From assembly GCA_034670405.1 (NCBI GenBank), contig JAXDDX010000033.1, positions 3,932,501 to 3,996,500 on the forward strand: 64,000 bases of DNA. The letters run 5' to 3'. The stretch is from Hoplostethus atlanticus (Eukaryota > Chordata > Actinopteri > Trachichthyiformes > Trachichthyidae). The translations under genes were made by a program, and so were the position numbers. The first letter of the stretch is position 1. The number at the start of each line of letters is the position of its first letter. Below, piece by piece: positions 33,401 to 44,280 of the stretch. The notes beneath the pieces were generated by a model. The model saw only the letters and a list, made by a program, of their open reading frames with translations, had not been told where the DNA came from and searched no databases.

Positions 33401-35246
33401 TCTGCAAACATTGTCGGGTAGCAGCTGTTGCCAGAGGCGGTAATACAAGCAACCTTACTCTTTTTCAGTTTGCAGTTCTGCAAAATATATTCAACTTCAG
33501 TTCAATGTGAAATCTGTCCTATTATACTAAAGGAATAACACATAAGCTAACTAATAGTTAATAATAACCTAACCCCAGGCAATACTTACTATCCCCAGAG
33601 TATTGCACTTTTTAAAGCATGTTTTATAGAAATTATGAAAATAATTATATACCGTGATATATACCATTACCGTCCACAATTCGAAAGATACCGTGATATA
33701 AATTTTAGGCCATACCTCCGAGTGCTAGCTGTCTGCTACATAAGTAGAGTTGGTTTTATTGCTGACGGCACCTCAGCACCTCTGAATCCCTCCAATGTTA
33801 TATTGATATCAGAATGGAACTAAAAATCCTTTATCAGCCGGGATGAGATCAGTAATCAGGGAGGAACTGCTTTAAAATTTCAGGAATTTATTACACCCTC
33901 AAGAGTGTCAAGTGTCAAGATCAGTTTCTCACACTTGTTAAACTCTGAGAGACTTTTCTCAAACATTTTGTCTGAGTCCATCAGATCTACTTCTACAATA
34001 CTCAACAATGAGACACAGAGACACTGCTAGGCAACAGTGTCCAGAGAGTTGACTCTGCATTGCTGCTTCAATCATAAAGGGAAATAAATAGTTAGGATAG
34101 ATTTTCAGTGTCTCACGTTGTTGCCTGTTGCTCGAGGCGTTGCCCATGTATACTGCCACAAAAAGTGGTTGGTATATTAACACTTTAAGAGTCGTGCTGA
34201 GGACAGTGGAGCTACAACAGCTCCACAGTCGTCCTCACATACAAACACAGCCCAATTCCATCAGCCACAGATGCATAGATGGCTTAATGACGGGAGACAT
34301 ATGAAACTACCTTGTTTTAGTTTATTAACATGAAGACTTAGCTAAGATGTGCCTGCCATGCACAAGCACGCATTCATACAGGCACGTACTAACACACCCA
34401 CGAAATTAATCGCAGAAAACACGTCCTTACTTTCCCATGCGCGATCTTATAAAATAATACCTTACTCTTTTTATGCAAGGGAGTTTAAAACGAACACTTC
34501 GCTGTTTACTGCACAATTCTGGACATTATGTGTAAGGCTAAAGGCACGCTGAAAGATCAAAACCATTTGCTAGCTTGAAAGCTAACACCAGAGACAATCA
34601 GCGAAATAATTGTCACGAGCACGCGCATGTAGCCAAACATACAAGACGTAATGCTAATTGTAAGTAGAAAGCTGCTGGCTAAGCTGAGCTGACGCCTGGT
34701 TTTACTAGCGTGTACGAAATTACAACAAGTGTTTTGAATGAACCTGTTACGACCACTTTGCGACAGATAGTTGGCTCGATGAAAGGATTTCTAGCGCTAG
34801 TAGCGTTATTTCTTGCAGACACAGCAGCTAGCTACCGTATGCTAGCTGGAGTGAGTATTCATTTGTGCAATCCACTTCACTGCAGTGCTTCGATTCTGTG
34901 GATTTATTGACCCAAACACCAACAATAACAACCCACCCCATCTGAGATACTTCAGCTTTAAATCATGCGTGTCCGTGGATTATCCAGAGGAACCAGGACG
35001 TAGCGTTACCATTAACCTAGCTAATGCTAGCTAGCTAGGTAGGTAGCTAGCTGGTTGGCTAAACACCGTGAGCGAACATACCCGACAGAACTCTTGGCAA
35101 TACTGAGAAGACGACTGGACTGGAGAGTCGGTGCCTTCTTTAACCACGACTTCTTGCAGTTCTTGCAAACGTTGTCTAAGCCCGTGAATCGTTGCACTGA
35201 CACCGCTCTCAGAACTACGGTCCTGTTCGGCCTCTTCGTCCGCCAT
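17591..35246 (-). CDS. znf292: Zinc finger protein 292 (ZNF292), complete
   Basis: Eight coding exons in consistent phase: 35082-35246, 28428-28582, 28117-28195, 27503-27638, 26801-27003, 25780-25916, 24992-25133 and 17591-24406. They total 7833 nt, or 2610 residues (about 2720 in human). The start at 35244-35246 gives MADEEAEQ, as in the mammalian protein. The first ~490 residues are a conserved helical region (e.g. [26 protein letters not shown]), followed by the finger-rich exon. ZNF292 is a nuclear, DNA-binding C2H2 protein; human variants cause neurodevelopmental disorder, and RLF is its paralogue. Teleosts may carry two copies, so whether this is an a or b copy is not decided. Intron 1 is 6.5 kb and full of transposons. 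htr1e ends only about 0.5 kb upstream of this start codon. Confidence 0.96.
24407..28427. other. znf292 introns 2-7
   Basis: Introns between the small exons at 24992-25133, 25780-25916, 26801-27003, 27503-27638, 28117-28195 and 28428-28582. They are AT-rich, with an (AT)n run near 26501-26519. A short aagacctgg-type block near 27410 recalls the repeat at 16629. No other gene or intact transposon was seen. Confidence 0.6.
28785..28880. repeat. Tc1-like end fragment
   Basis: The sequence cagttgtggccaagattact, followed by ggaacac, resembles the 'cagttgtggccaaaagt' termini of fish Tc1 elements. Only this end is recognisable. It lies near the 5' end of the largest znf292 intron. Confidence 0.35.
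29493..29860 (+). mobile_element. hAT remnant with BED zinc-finger fragment
   Basis: Begins with ctagggctgaaatgatta, a familiar hAT terminus. It then carries, on the plus strand near 29725-29810, [20 protein letters not shown], a BED-finger-like segment with several stops and frameshifts upstream. The right boundary could not be fixed. A later tctctag block near 30450 may belong to the same or another element. Confidence 0.5.
30124..30332. mobile_element. Tc1/mariner MITE in znf292 intron 1
   Basis: The inverted ends cagttgtggtcaaaagttta... and ...gttgaccacaactg are flanked by TA at 30122-30123 and 30333-30334. At 209 bp with no coding sequence, it is a non-autonomous derivative of a Tc1 element of the type whose ends read 'gtggtcaaaagtttacatac'. 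Confidence 0.78.
31346..32377 (+). mobile_element. hAT transposon with partial transposase, in znf292 intron 1
   Basis: An exact 8-bp target duplication, ccttagag, sits at 31338-31345 and 32378-32385. The inverted ends are CAGTGGTTCCCAAA and TTTGGGAACCACTG, with ggggtgccg subterminal words on both sides. It is 1032 bp long. It encodes the C-terminal part of a transposase on the plus strand (separate entry) but lacks the N-terminal and most of the catalytic region, so it is an internally deleted copy. It is opposite in orientation to znf292 transcription. Confidence 0.87.
31640..32161 (+). pseudogene. hAT transposase C-terminal (dimerisation) fragment, frame still open
   Basis: A 174-codon open frame. 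Its middle, including [34 protein letters not shown] and [19 protein letters not shown], is the conserved hAT C-terminal dimerisation region seen in ZBED5/FAM200/SCAND3-like proteins. The hAT RNase-H core and any BED finger are missing. No promoter or splice signal was recognised, so it is more likely a relic than a gene. The last ~40 codons are low-complexity, hydrophobic and AT-rich. Confidence 0.7.
33009..33727 (+). mobile_element. hAT (ZBED-type) remnant with BED finger
   Basis: An 8-bp target duplication, gctgtctg, sits at 33001-33008 and 33728-33735. The left end is taggggtgggcgtcataa. Near the right end, taccgtgatata words and the aggccatacctcc block mirror the common 'ggtgggcgatatgg' hAT terminus imperfectly. 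On the plus strand at 33265-33470 an open frame holds [20 protein letters not shown], then CKHC and RGGNTSNL, the core of a BED zinc finger. The rest of the transposase is deleted. Confidence 0.72.
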
Positions 35247-35654
35247 CTTCACACCCAGCTCCAGCGCGTACCACTGCCGCGTACGTATCCAGCACGACAC
35301 AGTGTTTACGCACTGATGCAAACAAGGTCCCCTGCTGGCATAACTGCATAGCTCAGTGCAGAAAATACACAGCCTTGGAAAATGTGGATACAGCACTATG
35401 CAGTATGTACAGCATGCATGTATTTGTGATTTTGGCCTTTCAGTTTTCAGTCAGTCTGATCAATTGATGGTTTCATGAAAGCATATTATATAGGAAAACA
35501 TTATGCACATCACAGGTAGATCTATTGCTAGTTCATCATAATATGTAGTAGATATAGCAGAATACAGTATGACAGCAATGTTTTGTACTTCTTATGAGCA
35601 AAGAATATTTTTATTCATTGAGTAAGACAAGCAACGCATTAAGTTGTAACTTTT

Positions 35655-35660
35655 TTTATT
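35655..35660 (-). terminator. Probable htr1e polyadenylation signal
   Basis: AATAAA on the minus strand about 105 nt beyond the htr1e stop codon; a second AATAAA is at 35610-35615. Use of either would give a short 3'UTR ending roughly 0.3 kb before the presumed znf292 start region. Confidence 0.4.
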
Positions 35661-35763
35661 TGAAAAAACACAACATCACACTCCATATTGCCAATAGACA
35701 CACCCCATTTAACTTAATGGTCTTGTATACATTCCCTTTGGTGTGTAATGTTTAACTTAAAAC

Positions 35764-36906
35764 CTATGCATGCTCCTTTCGTTTGAGTAGTTTTTTAAAA
35801 GCCAGCTTGAAATCGTCATTAAAGCTGGTGTACAACAGGGGGTTGATGAGAGAATTGACATAACCCAGCCAAGTTAGCAAATCAGAGACAAGTGGGGAAG
35901 GTTGTAAAAGCCGTAGACCTGATAAGAGCTCCTTTAAAAAGAAAGGCAGCCAGCAAATAATGAAAGCTCCAAGGATGAGGCCGAGGATTCGTGCCGCCTT
36001 CTTCTCACGTGAGGTACATATCTGGTTTTTCTCATCGGGCCCATCCATGTCTGTTTCAAAGGATGGGATGCGGATGGTAACATTGAGCTTGTCAATAGCT
36101 AGGGTGGGATCTGAGTTGGACAAGTCTGAGACACAAAATGTGTGTGACACACGGCAGTGGTCTACAGAGTTCTGGCTACCCATACTCCGGCTACTGAGGT
36201 GCCGAGACGAGCCGCGTTTCTGGTAAAGTGTCTTTGCAGCATTGTAAATCCTGTAGTATAAGATGAGGATGACGATCATCGGGATGTAAAAGGCTCCAAA
36301 AGTAGAATATATAGTGTAGCCCAGGTGGTCATGCTCTATCACACACTGCATGAAGCCGCTGCTGCCGGGCCTCTGTCTCCAGAATAAGGGCGGCATGGAT
36401 ATGAAAACGGAGATGACCCAGACGATTCCGACCATGATGGCGGCGCGGCGGGCCGACCTCTTGCGGGCGTACTCGACAGCCTTGGTGATAGCCCAGTATC
36501 GGTCCAGGGCTATGACACACAAGTGCAGGATGGAGCAGGTGCAGCAGGTCATGTCGACGCTCAGCCACAACTCGCACACCACCTGACCCAGAGACCACGT
36601 CTCCATGGTGATGTAGAGAATGCTGACCGGCATCACCAGCACTGCAACCAGGAAGTCGGTGACAGCCAGAGAGCAGATGAGGTAGTTGGCGGGCAAATGG
36701 AGCTTCTTGTTGGTGCAGATGGCAGCGATGACGGCTCCGTTGATCAGTGCGGTGAGGAGGGCGAGAAGCCCGAGCACGACCACCACTACCACCATCTTTT
36801 CTGTTAATTTAACCACATGGAGGGTGCTGGTTGGCGGGCCTGTGCAGTTTGTGATATTGGACCCCGTGGTGCTGTCCCCTAGGTACCTCTCCATCTCCAT
36901 CTCCAT
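35764..36906 (-). CDS. htr1e: 5-hydroxytryptamine receptor 1E-type (G-protein-coupled receptor)
   Basis: An intronless 380-residue coding region in the size class of 5-HT1 receptors. Class A landmarks are present: amine-binding Asp118 in LSVDMTCCTCS, DRY at 135-137, CWLP at 318-321 and NPLLY at 355-359, with a short C-terminal tail ending KEHA. The N terminus carries NITNCT with a glycosylation site, as at the very start of human HTR1E. The third loop keeps LYQKRGSSRHLS and REKKAARILG. By family it couples to Gi/o and lowers cAMP on binding serotonin. The start was set at the first in-frame ATG, 36904-36906, in a run of ATGGAG repeats; the ATGs 6 and 12 nt later are alternatives. HTR1F is the nearest alternative, but sequence and position beside znf292 favour HTR1E. 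Confidence 0.94.
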   Translation of the reverse strand: MEMEMERYLGDSTTGSNITNCTGPPTSTLHVVKLTEKMVVVVVVLGLLALLTALINGAVIAAICTNKKLHLPANYLICSLAVTDFLVAVLVMPVSILYITMETWSLGQVVCELWLSVDMTCCTCSILHLCVIALDRYWAITKAVEYARKRSARRAAIMVGIVWVISVFISMPPLFWRQRPGSSGFMQCVIEHDHLGYTIYSTFGAFYIPMIVILILYYRIYNAAKTLYQKRGSSRHLSSRSMGSQNSVDHCRVSHTFCVSDLSNSDPTLAIDKLNVTIRIPSFETDMDGPDEKNQICTSREKKAARILGLILGAFIICWLPFFLKELLSGLRLLQPSPLVSDLLTWLGYVNSLINPLLYTSFNDDFKLAFKKLLKRKEHA

Positions 36907-36909
36907 CTC

Positions 36910-38150
36910 CGGGCCTGGGCTCTCCCTCCCCGGAGACACCCCAGGGAGACGGTGCTCTCTTAAAGGTTAGTGGTCATTCTGGAACAGATAGAATAGACAG
37001 TACATTATGAAGCATATTATATCAGACATCATGAGGCAAGTCTCACAATCAATGTGTTTTCATTTCATACCTACATTTCCCAGGATGCTTTTTGACAACC
37101 CCCAGAGAACATGTGTTGGACTTCAATTCAGCTGGGTTTTGTGTGTAGGTGGAGAGAGCGGTAACAAAGATAGTAAGAAGAAGAGAGTGAGTCATGCCCC
37201 GTAATCAAAACACAACATGTCTTGTGGTTGCATTGCATTCTGGTCTATCTTGGCTACTGTCAGTGCATAAATTGGTATCTCTCCTCTTCTACGATGGATT
37301 TCTCCCTGTATGATTGTTAATCGTCAGAATAGTGGTTCTAGAAAGAGGCCCTTGCTGTTTGATTTTCAGGGACTGACACCAAAACCTGTTTAACATTGAT
37401 ATTTTAGATTGTTCTGTCTATGTTTGGCCAATTATCTACAGGAATAAGAAAAATAAATCACCAAAGGACAAAATGGACCCAGAAATGTAAGGTACATTGC
37501 CAGTATCTGTTTTTAAGGGTGGATTTTTCCGTTAAAGGGAGATGGCACCCCCAGTTTCAGCTGTTCACCAATACCTTTGCTACTTTGAAATGTTAAACAG
37601 TGAAGTTGAGAAGTACAATGGGATAATATAAAGGTAGAACAGGGGCTGGAGAGTAGAGCAGGAGTGGAAACATCCCACCATTACAAAAAATACACCACAT
37701 TTCTAAGGGGAAATTCAAATCACAAGGGGCAAAATACTGTAGAGTAATACCAGACTTTTGAAAGCCAAATAAACTGATTTTCAGCTGCTTTTACTGTGTG
37801 CCTGCTCCATGCACGTCAAGGTCTTCTCCCACCTCTCCAAAAGCCATGCATTGCTTTGTAACGTAGGTTTTTTTTTCTTCGACGAGCTGCGACGTGACTG
37901 CTGAGAGACCCGGAGGGGGAGCAGCTTATTAGGCCGGACCGGTGGGGCAGAACAGCTGAGTGGCTGTCAGTGGCACAACAACGCAGTGGCAGCTGTCATC
38001 GTGGACGCGGTCGGCTGCCGCTCCCACACGGCCTCTCAACACACATCAGCTGAACCAATAATCACGGACAGGTGGGCCCGACCAGCGGCATGGTATGAAT
38101 AACTAGGTCCCACAGGGAAACGCACACGAGACAGGAGGCCGGAGATTCAC
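36910..38150. other. Upstream region of htr1e
   Basis: A possible splice acceptor (actaacctttaag on the minus strand, near 36962) lies just upstream of the receptor ORF and would suit a 5'UTR intron. A GC-richer block at about 37790-38110 (gacgtgactgctgagagacc and following) stands out from its AT-rich surroundings and could be a distal promoter or first exon. No coding exon was found. Confidence 0.35.
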
Positions 38151-38154
38151 TTTT

Positions 38155-38585
38155 ACACTACACTACATTACACTACATTACACTACATACATTACATACA
38201 TTACATTACAGTCATTTAGCAGACGCTTTTATCCAAAGCGACTTACAATAAGTGCATTCAACATAGGTAGGCAAGAAAACTACTAGTCACCAGAAATCGT
38301 AAGTGCATTTCCTTCCTAAACAAGCAACTAAGAGCAGAACTAGTGCTGAAGGTAAAAGTGCAATAATAGCTACCTACTTTTCTTAAACAAATGAGACAAA
38401 TAAGAAAATCAAATAAACAAGAGCTAAGACAACTAAGTGTATCAAATAAACAAGAGTCAATAAACAAGAGCTAAGACAAATAAGTGTATGAAATAAACAA
38501 GAGCCAATAAACAAGAGCTCAGACAAATAATTGACGACAAATAGGCAAGGCTAAGAGGAAGGGTCAGGGTAGTGTTTCTTGAAGA
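38155..38585. repeat. Dispersed teleost repeat, copy 1
   Basis: Starts with short tandem cactacatta/acattacatt words, then the core catttagcagacgcttttat, then gtaggcaagaaaactactag and a tail ending gggtcagggtagtgtttctt. Copies at 41972 and 49680 share the core, and the 41972 copy also shares the tail. Non-coding. Confidence 0.75.
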
Positions 38586-38589
38586 CTTT

Positions 38590-40560
38590 TAAAACTGGAT
38601 TAGGCCTAAATCATGATTTATCACTGAATTCTGGTACTATTTTTATGACCGATTCAGTTTAAACCTTCTTTTAAATCTCAAGTTTAGTTTGGATTTACTT
38701 ATTTACTTTAACTTAAACTTTAAACTCCTATTAAAACTTGGATGAGGGGTTTAAACTCAACTTTAAACTGACAGTCGAGGTGGTTTAACTCAAAGTGGCA
38801 GCATTTTCGTGGCCGCTGGATGAAAAACAACGAGAGCTCCTTGAAGAAAGATAAGCGACAGACTCAGTTGAGTTTTATGATAATGCCTTGGTTTCCTTTT
38901 TTCCCCTCAACAGAGTCGTCTCTCCTCTCTTCGCCGCTGAGCCGTTAAAGGGCTTCTGCCAGTTGAAGCCGCACATCATCCTTCTTCTTCTTCACGGCGG
39001 AGTTGTCTGTTTTCTAAGCCTCCAAAACTGTAAAAATGAAATGCTCCATTAACTTGACCACAAGATTTTTTCTGAAAAGAAGAGAAATCTGAGCATCTAT
39101 GCCAAGCCAACACAAGCTGATGTCTAACGGCAGAGCGGGGCCACAATGTCATTTGTACATCAAACATCAAACGTAAAAAAATATTTAAATAATACACGAG
39201 TAGCCTGGGATTATTTTTTTCTTTTTATTACTATTTTATAAGCTTTGTTTAAACAATTTGTATTTAGGTTTAAATCATTGATCTTATTTTTTACTGAACT
39301 AAGGTACATTTAAATTGTGCAATGCAGCTCTTGGCTTACTTCTTGTAAACCTAGTTTTACTAAGCTCTTAAATGAAACGGTGTTGGCTAGATATATCCAA
39401 TAGCTAAATGTTTTCAATATCTATTAAACCAGGGAAGGTTTGCTAAGCACACAGCTTCTTTTCATGCTTCACATTGACAGTAACGTAGATTCACACATTA
39501 GTGCAGTGCAAAGTCTTCTGCTGTTTGCCACTGACAAGCTCCACTGCAGCTAAAGTTCCTGGTTCGAGGGTAGCTCAACCATAGCTGTTGAGTAGAAGAA
39601 AACACTGCTCATCCACCCAGAGTTTCCCATCTGCTCCAGGGATGTGAAACCGTGACCTTCCTGTCCCTTTACGCTTAATGTTAGATCCTGTTGTCCTTGT
39701 GCTGTGAAACCCTGTGAGTCGCCAGTATGTCTCTGCACCAGTGCAACTACAACAGAGTCTTGAATCAGAAGGGAAAGCTCCTGAGAGAGCAGCCACTTGG
39801 TGGAGGTAGAGGGATGCAAAGCAAGTTCAGCGATTTAAAGTGCTTGACTTGAATCACTCAGTGTGTTAACGGAAACAGAGGCTTCGACGCCGCCGGCTAC
39901 GAGAGGAAAATTCAACATTGTCATTGTCTTTTGTCCTTTTCATTCATTCATTTCACATTCACCGTATAACAAATCCAACTGAGGTAACACGACTTTGCAG
40001 ATAGATGACGTTAACAGTTAGATAACGTTAATTATGAGCCTTAATGAACAATAACCCCTTTTCATCTTCACGTTAAAACATTTCACCGAAGAATAACCTG
40101 CGTCCAAGGTTCCTGTGTCTCACTGTGTCTCACTGTGTCTCACTCGAAGGTTGCATTTCTTGGAGGCGTTGGAGGGTTTGAGGAGAAACAAGCCACTTCA
40201 CTCCACTCAGCGAGATGAGTCATCAGTGACTTATCTCTCATACTGTAATTCAGCCGGAGAGCCGTGTGGAGGTGTGCACTTCTGACTGTCTCACCTCACT
40301 GTCATGGTTTGAGACGTAAAACTAGAAGGCTACTCCAATAATACAGTGATACAACAACAGCTCCTACTTCCACTACTCTCTGTACAGCCTTTTTTTGTTT
40401 TCTCAACAAAAACAAAAAGCGCTGTGAGATAAAAGACCAAAACAAAGATATCAACTATAATGAAGGGGAAGGACTTGCACTGCTGGTTCCATTAAGGCTC
40501 AAACGGCAGAGCGGTGCAGAGCATAATGGGAAAGAGCAAAGCAGTATTGTTTCATGTAAT
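38590..40560. other. Gene-free spacer
   Basis: No gene or transposon recognised. It contains three copies of cactgtgtct-type 11-mers near 40118-40145 and scattered A/T-rich simple sequence. Confidence 0.45.
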
Positions 40561-40562
40561 CA

Positions 40563-40563
<1 letters not shown>

Positions 40564-40609
<46 letters not shown>

Positions 40610-40645
40610 TCTCTCTCCCTCTCTCTCTCTCTCTCCCTCTCTCTC

Positions 40646-40709
<64 letters not shown>

Positions 40710-40746
40710 TCCCCTCTCTCCCTCTCCCTCTCTCTCTCTCTCTCTT
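40564..40746. repeat. (CT)n microsatellite
   Basis: About 180 bp of almost pure CT/CCCT repeat with a few TTTG interruptions. The long open frames across it on both strands are repeat artefacts. Confidence 0.95.
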
Positions 40747-40749
40747 TGT

Positions 40750-41970
40750 TGTTCGCTTTGCTTTTTTTGTTTCTTTGAGGATTGAAAAGGTCTTTTTTTT
40801 ATGTAATTGTAACAGTAGGATAAAACCGATTGGTGTCTTTGTTTGCCAATGAAGGCAAACGTTAAAACTCAAAAAACTCCACGGCTTGCACGGCTAAATT
40901 ATTATATTTTCCTTAAAACAAATGCAATCCTTGAGTAAGCATGATATGAATAACGCGGGTGCAGTAGCCCTCCTCCAGGCAATGCCGAGGCCTCTGTCCT
41001 CTCGTGGCTAATTCTATGTGACACCCTATGGTTCAAAAACCACACATCCCAAGGCAGGAGATGTACAGTAGAGACCCTGTGTCTACATCACTTACGTCCC
41101 TCTGGATCTAAATAGCGCAGGAGACTCGGAGAGTGGCAAACATCAAAAGAATATTGTACGCCGGATCATACTTGTCAGATCTCCCCCCGGCGTTGAACGT
41201 ATTCCTTTTACATTCTGGCAAAACTGCCCAGAGGCTCTCATTAAGCATGGCACTGGAATAGCGATTAAAGAAGCCCTCAGTCCTGCCAATTAAAAATAAC
41301 ACAGACCCGTATGGATATGATGTGATGCATCAGCTCAAAACTACAGAATAAGACAACGCTGTGAACGTGCCCTGCGACTACGGTTTCGGCTGGAGGGCAA
41401 AGCGTTCGAAAGGCATTACTATTCATCACTTCATCAAACATTTTGAAGGTCAGCATCACATATCCATCCAAAGGCTATAGCCTTGTGTTCGGGCTGGCAG
41501 GAAATATACACAAATGGCTATTACACATTAGGAGAGAGTTTGGCATAGAGCCAAGTGTCTGGAAAAATCCCTAAAACACTTTAACACTGTTAAAAAACAG
41601 CTAGCGGCTAGCCACCTTGCATGCCTGGGTCCATTTCTTGGTTGGTATTTTTCTCATTCCTGTGGATAAGTGGCCAAACATAGACGACGTAATGTCACGT
41701 CGAGATATTTCCAGCGCAGCTACAAGGGAGTTTGATAGGAGAAAAATGTGCAGCGATCTAAAACATCAACGGTAAACGTCAGCCAATCAGAATCAAAGAG
41801 CAAGGGCTTCTTTCTAGACCGACGATCAACAATCATACAGGAGAGATCCATCGGAGGAGAGGAGAGAGACCAGTTTCTCCACAGTAGCCTCAATAGACCA
41901 GAATGCAATGCAACACTTCATCAACAAATAACTGAACATCACATGATGATGCATAGCAGCGTAAGAGTAA
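40750..41970. other. Gene-free spacer
   Basis: No gene or delimited repeat recognised. A block near 41670 (ggccaaacatagacgacgta) has a partial relative near 34633, in znf292 intron 1, suggesting another low-copy dispersed sequence. Confidence 0.4.
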
Positions 41971-41971
41971 G

Positions 41972-42200
41972 GCGCTTTTATCCGAAGCGACTTACAATAA
42001 GTGCATTCAACGTAGGTAGGCACGAGAACTACTAGTCACCAGAAATCGTAAGTGCACTTCCTTCCTAAACAAGCATCTAAGAGCAGAACCAGTGCTGAGG
42101 TAAAAGAGAGTAAGTTAAGTTGTCTACCTACTTTTTAGTTAAACAAATAAGTGAAGCATATAGTGCTAAGAGGACGGGTCAGGGTAGTGTTTCTTGAAGA
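41972..42200. repeat. Dispersed teleost repeat, copy 2
   Basis: Shares gcgcttttatccgaagcgac, the actagtcaccagaaatcgta block, cttcctaaacaagca and the tail gggtcagggtagtgtttctt with copy 1 at 38155. It lacks the acatta start and about 170 bp of the middle. Confidence 0.75.
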
Positions 42201-42202
42201 GG

Positions 42203-44280
42203 TGGCAGCTAGCCAGTGACAGCTTCAGCTACGGTATTTTGTCGTGGGCACTCTCAAAACATCCACCTTCTTTTATCGTCGTGTTTGGCAATCCAATCAC
42301 GTAGCGCGATATTTTCCAGCGAGTTACATAAAAGATGAAATGTGAGGGAAACCCCGCGCACTGCTCACTCCGTCTCTCCACCAAAGTTTCTTTCCACTCT
42401 GACCGTTGACATCTGAATAGACGGCATTGAATAGACGAGAGCAGCATGTGGGGTTAGTTACATCAGTGGTTTCAGCGGCTTTGATTCGCACCGATTACAA
42501 TTTCTTGAACAAACTAATTCATCTCAACTGACAGTAATCCCCCTATCATGGGGCAAGTAATTATAGAAGACAGTGAAAAGAAAGGAATAATGGACTAGCC
42601 CACACAAGAAGGGAGAAGATAAATAACAATCTAAATCTCTGGATGTTTTTTCCTCGTTCCCATTGAGGGTCTAAGGTTGGGGGGGGTGTCGTTTTTATTC
42701 ATTGTTTCATCATGTGGGTGTTGTGAAGCCCCCGGAGACCAACTGTGATAAAGGGCTATAAAAATGCAAATAGAGGAGAGCCAAGCACCTTGATAACCCC
42801 GAATATCTCTGTTCTCTTCCTCTCGCATGGCCTCAAATGCTTTCCTGCAAACAAAAAGCCCTGAATAAAATAAAAAAATATAATCTCTGCAGGGGACATA
42901 CGGCAGCAAATGCCTGTAATTCAAGCATCTGGCTTTTACAACAATGGTAAATTCAGAGTGATACCTGAAGGACTTCGCTCCTAAATCATTCATTGACAAT
43001 GCAGAGCAGCCAGTCACACCCGGGGAGCCAGCCAGCGATGCCATTACTCAGCTGTCATCTCACCTGGAAAATGGATGACCTTTCCAGAGTGGAGATTGCA
43101 GAGGTGATTTTGCGTCATCATAAAACTGCCAAGATTGTGGTGCATCAAGGTAATATGCAGCCCACACGCAGACGGTCTATCACGACCAGATCCCATTCAT
43201 TAAATTCAGTAATAACTGCATGATGAAATCACTCGGCTAAACATTTTACTGTAGAAAGGGAGAAATGAATGCAGAACAAGAGTGCAAAGTGAGAAGATGA
43301 AGGCAGACAGGCCCGCTGTCAGCTAACGTCGCCACACATGGCGCAAACAGCAGCCTGGAGAGCGGCGGTGGCAGTAAAGACAAGCTGAATGGACAGATAT
43401 AGACGGACCAAAAGGCAGGTCAAGTGTATCTCTACTTCCATTTCATATCCAATTAGATGTTCTGACAACCAGGTATTACTGACACTCCATCCTGCTTTGA
43501 TGGGTGCTGCAGGCCCATATGAAGTGCAGGCTCTGAGGGCAATGGATCCCTGCTTGATACAAATGGACAGGCGAGAAATCAAAGAGAAAACAGAGTTGTC
43601 TCATCTGGGCTTCGGTGGAGGAAATAGTGACGAGTTTGATTCCACAATGTGACATCCATTGAATAACACTGTTACAAACTGACTTCAGACATTCAACATT
43701 TATATTATTAGCCGTTTTAGACCTCTCTCTACCAAATATCTTTGCAGAACAGAGTCATCTATATTTTTGAAATATTGTGTGAGAGATTTTAAGTCAGTTT
43801 TGTAATGAAATCCTTCCATCCCCTAAATCTATAAACACCTTTGTCACTGTTTTAATACACATAATAAAAAATGAAACTGTAATAATTTATGAAAAATTCG
43901 ATTCCACACATATCCACCAAGTTCATCGATCAACATCTATAAAGTATGAAGGATCCAGATCATCTTGTCAAACGTTTTTTTTTTTTTGGACGTCTCATTT
44001 TGGAACCAGACTCTTCATGTTGTTGTCTAGGGAAGAGGACATTGATGAATGCTTGGAGGCGGAGGGCAATGTCACACATTCATTCAATTTATCACGCAGA
44101 CATTGACTGACAGTTGCTTTCAGGATGTAATTCCCACTATGATGGAGGGCTAGACACATGGCTCGCTCTAAATACAGGCACCTGTCATGGCCGCAATAGA
44201 ATATCTTGTTTTTAAACCAAAGTGGTAATAAACAAGATTCTCGTCATTGCTGTTTTTTTATTTTTTATTTTGTCTGTTTG
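42203..44280. other. Gene-free spacer, partly unique sequence
   Basis: No gene recognised. The block 42860-43210 is free of simple repeat and could be conserved non-coding DNA. A T10-type run lies near 43978-43987. Confidence 0.35.

Noticed and set aside
36907-36939. Extending htr1e upstream of the ATG at 36906
   Set aside because: The upstream in-frame codon at 36937-36939 is GTG, not ATG, and the family starts close to the NITNCT segment.
40514-40872. Open frames of 106-112 codons on both strands across the CT tract
   Set aside because: They encode only Leu-Ser or Arg-Glu repeats from the microsatellite and have no flanking coding character.
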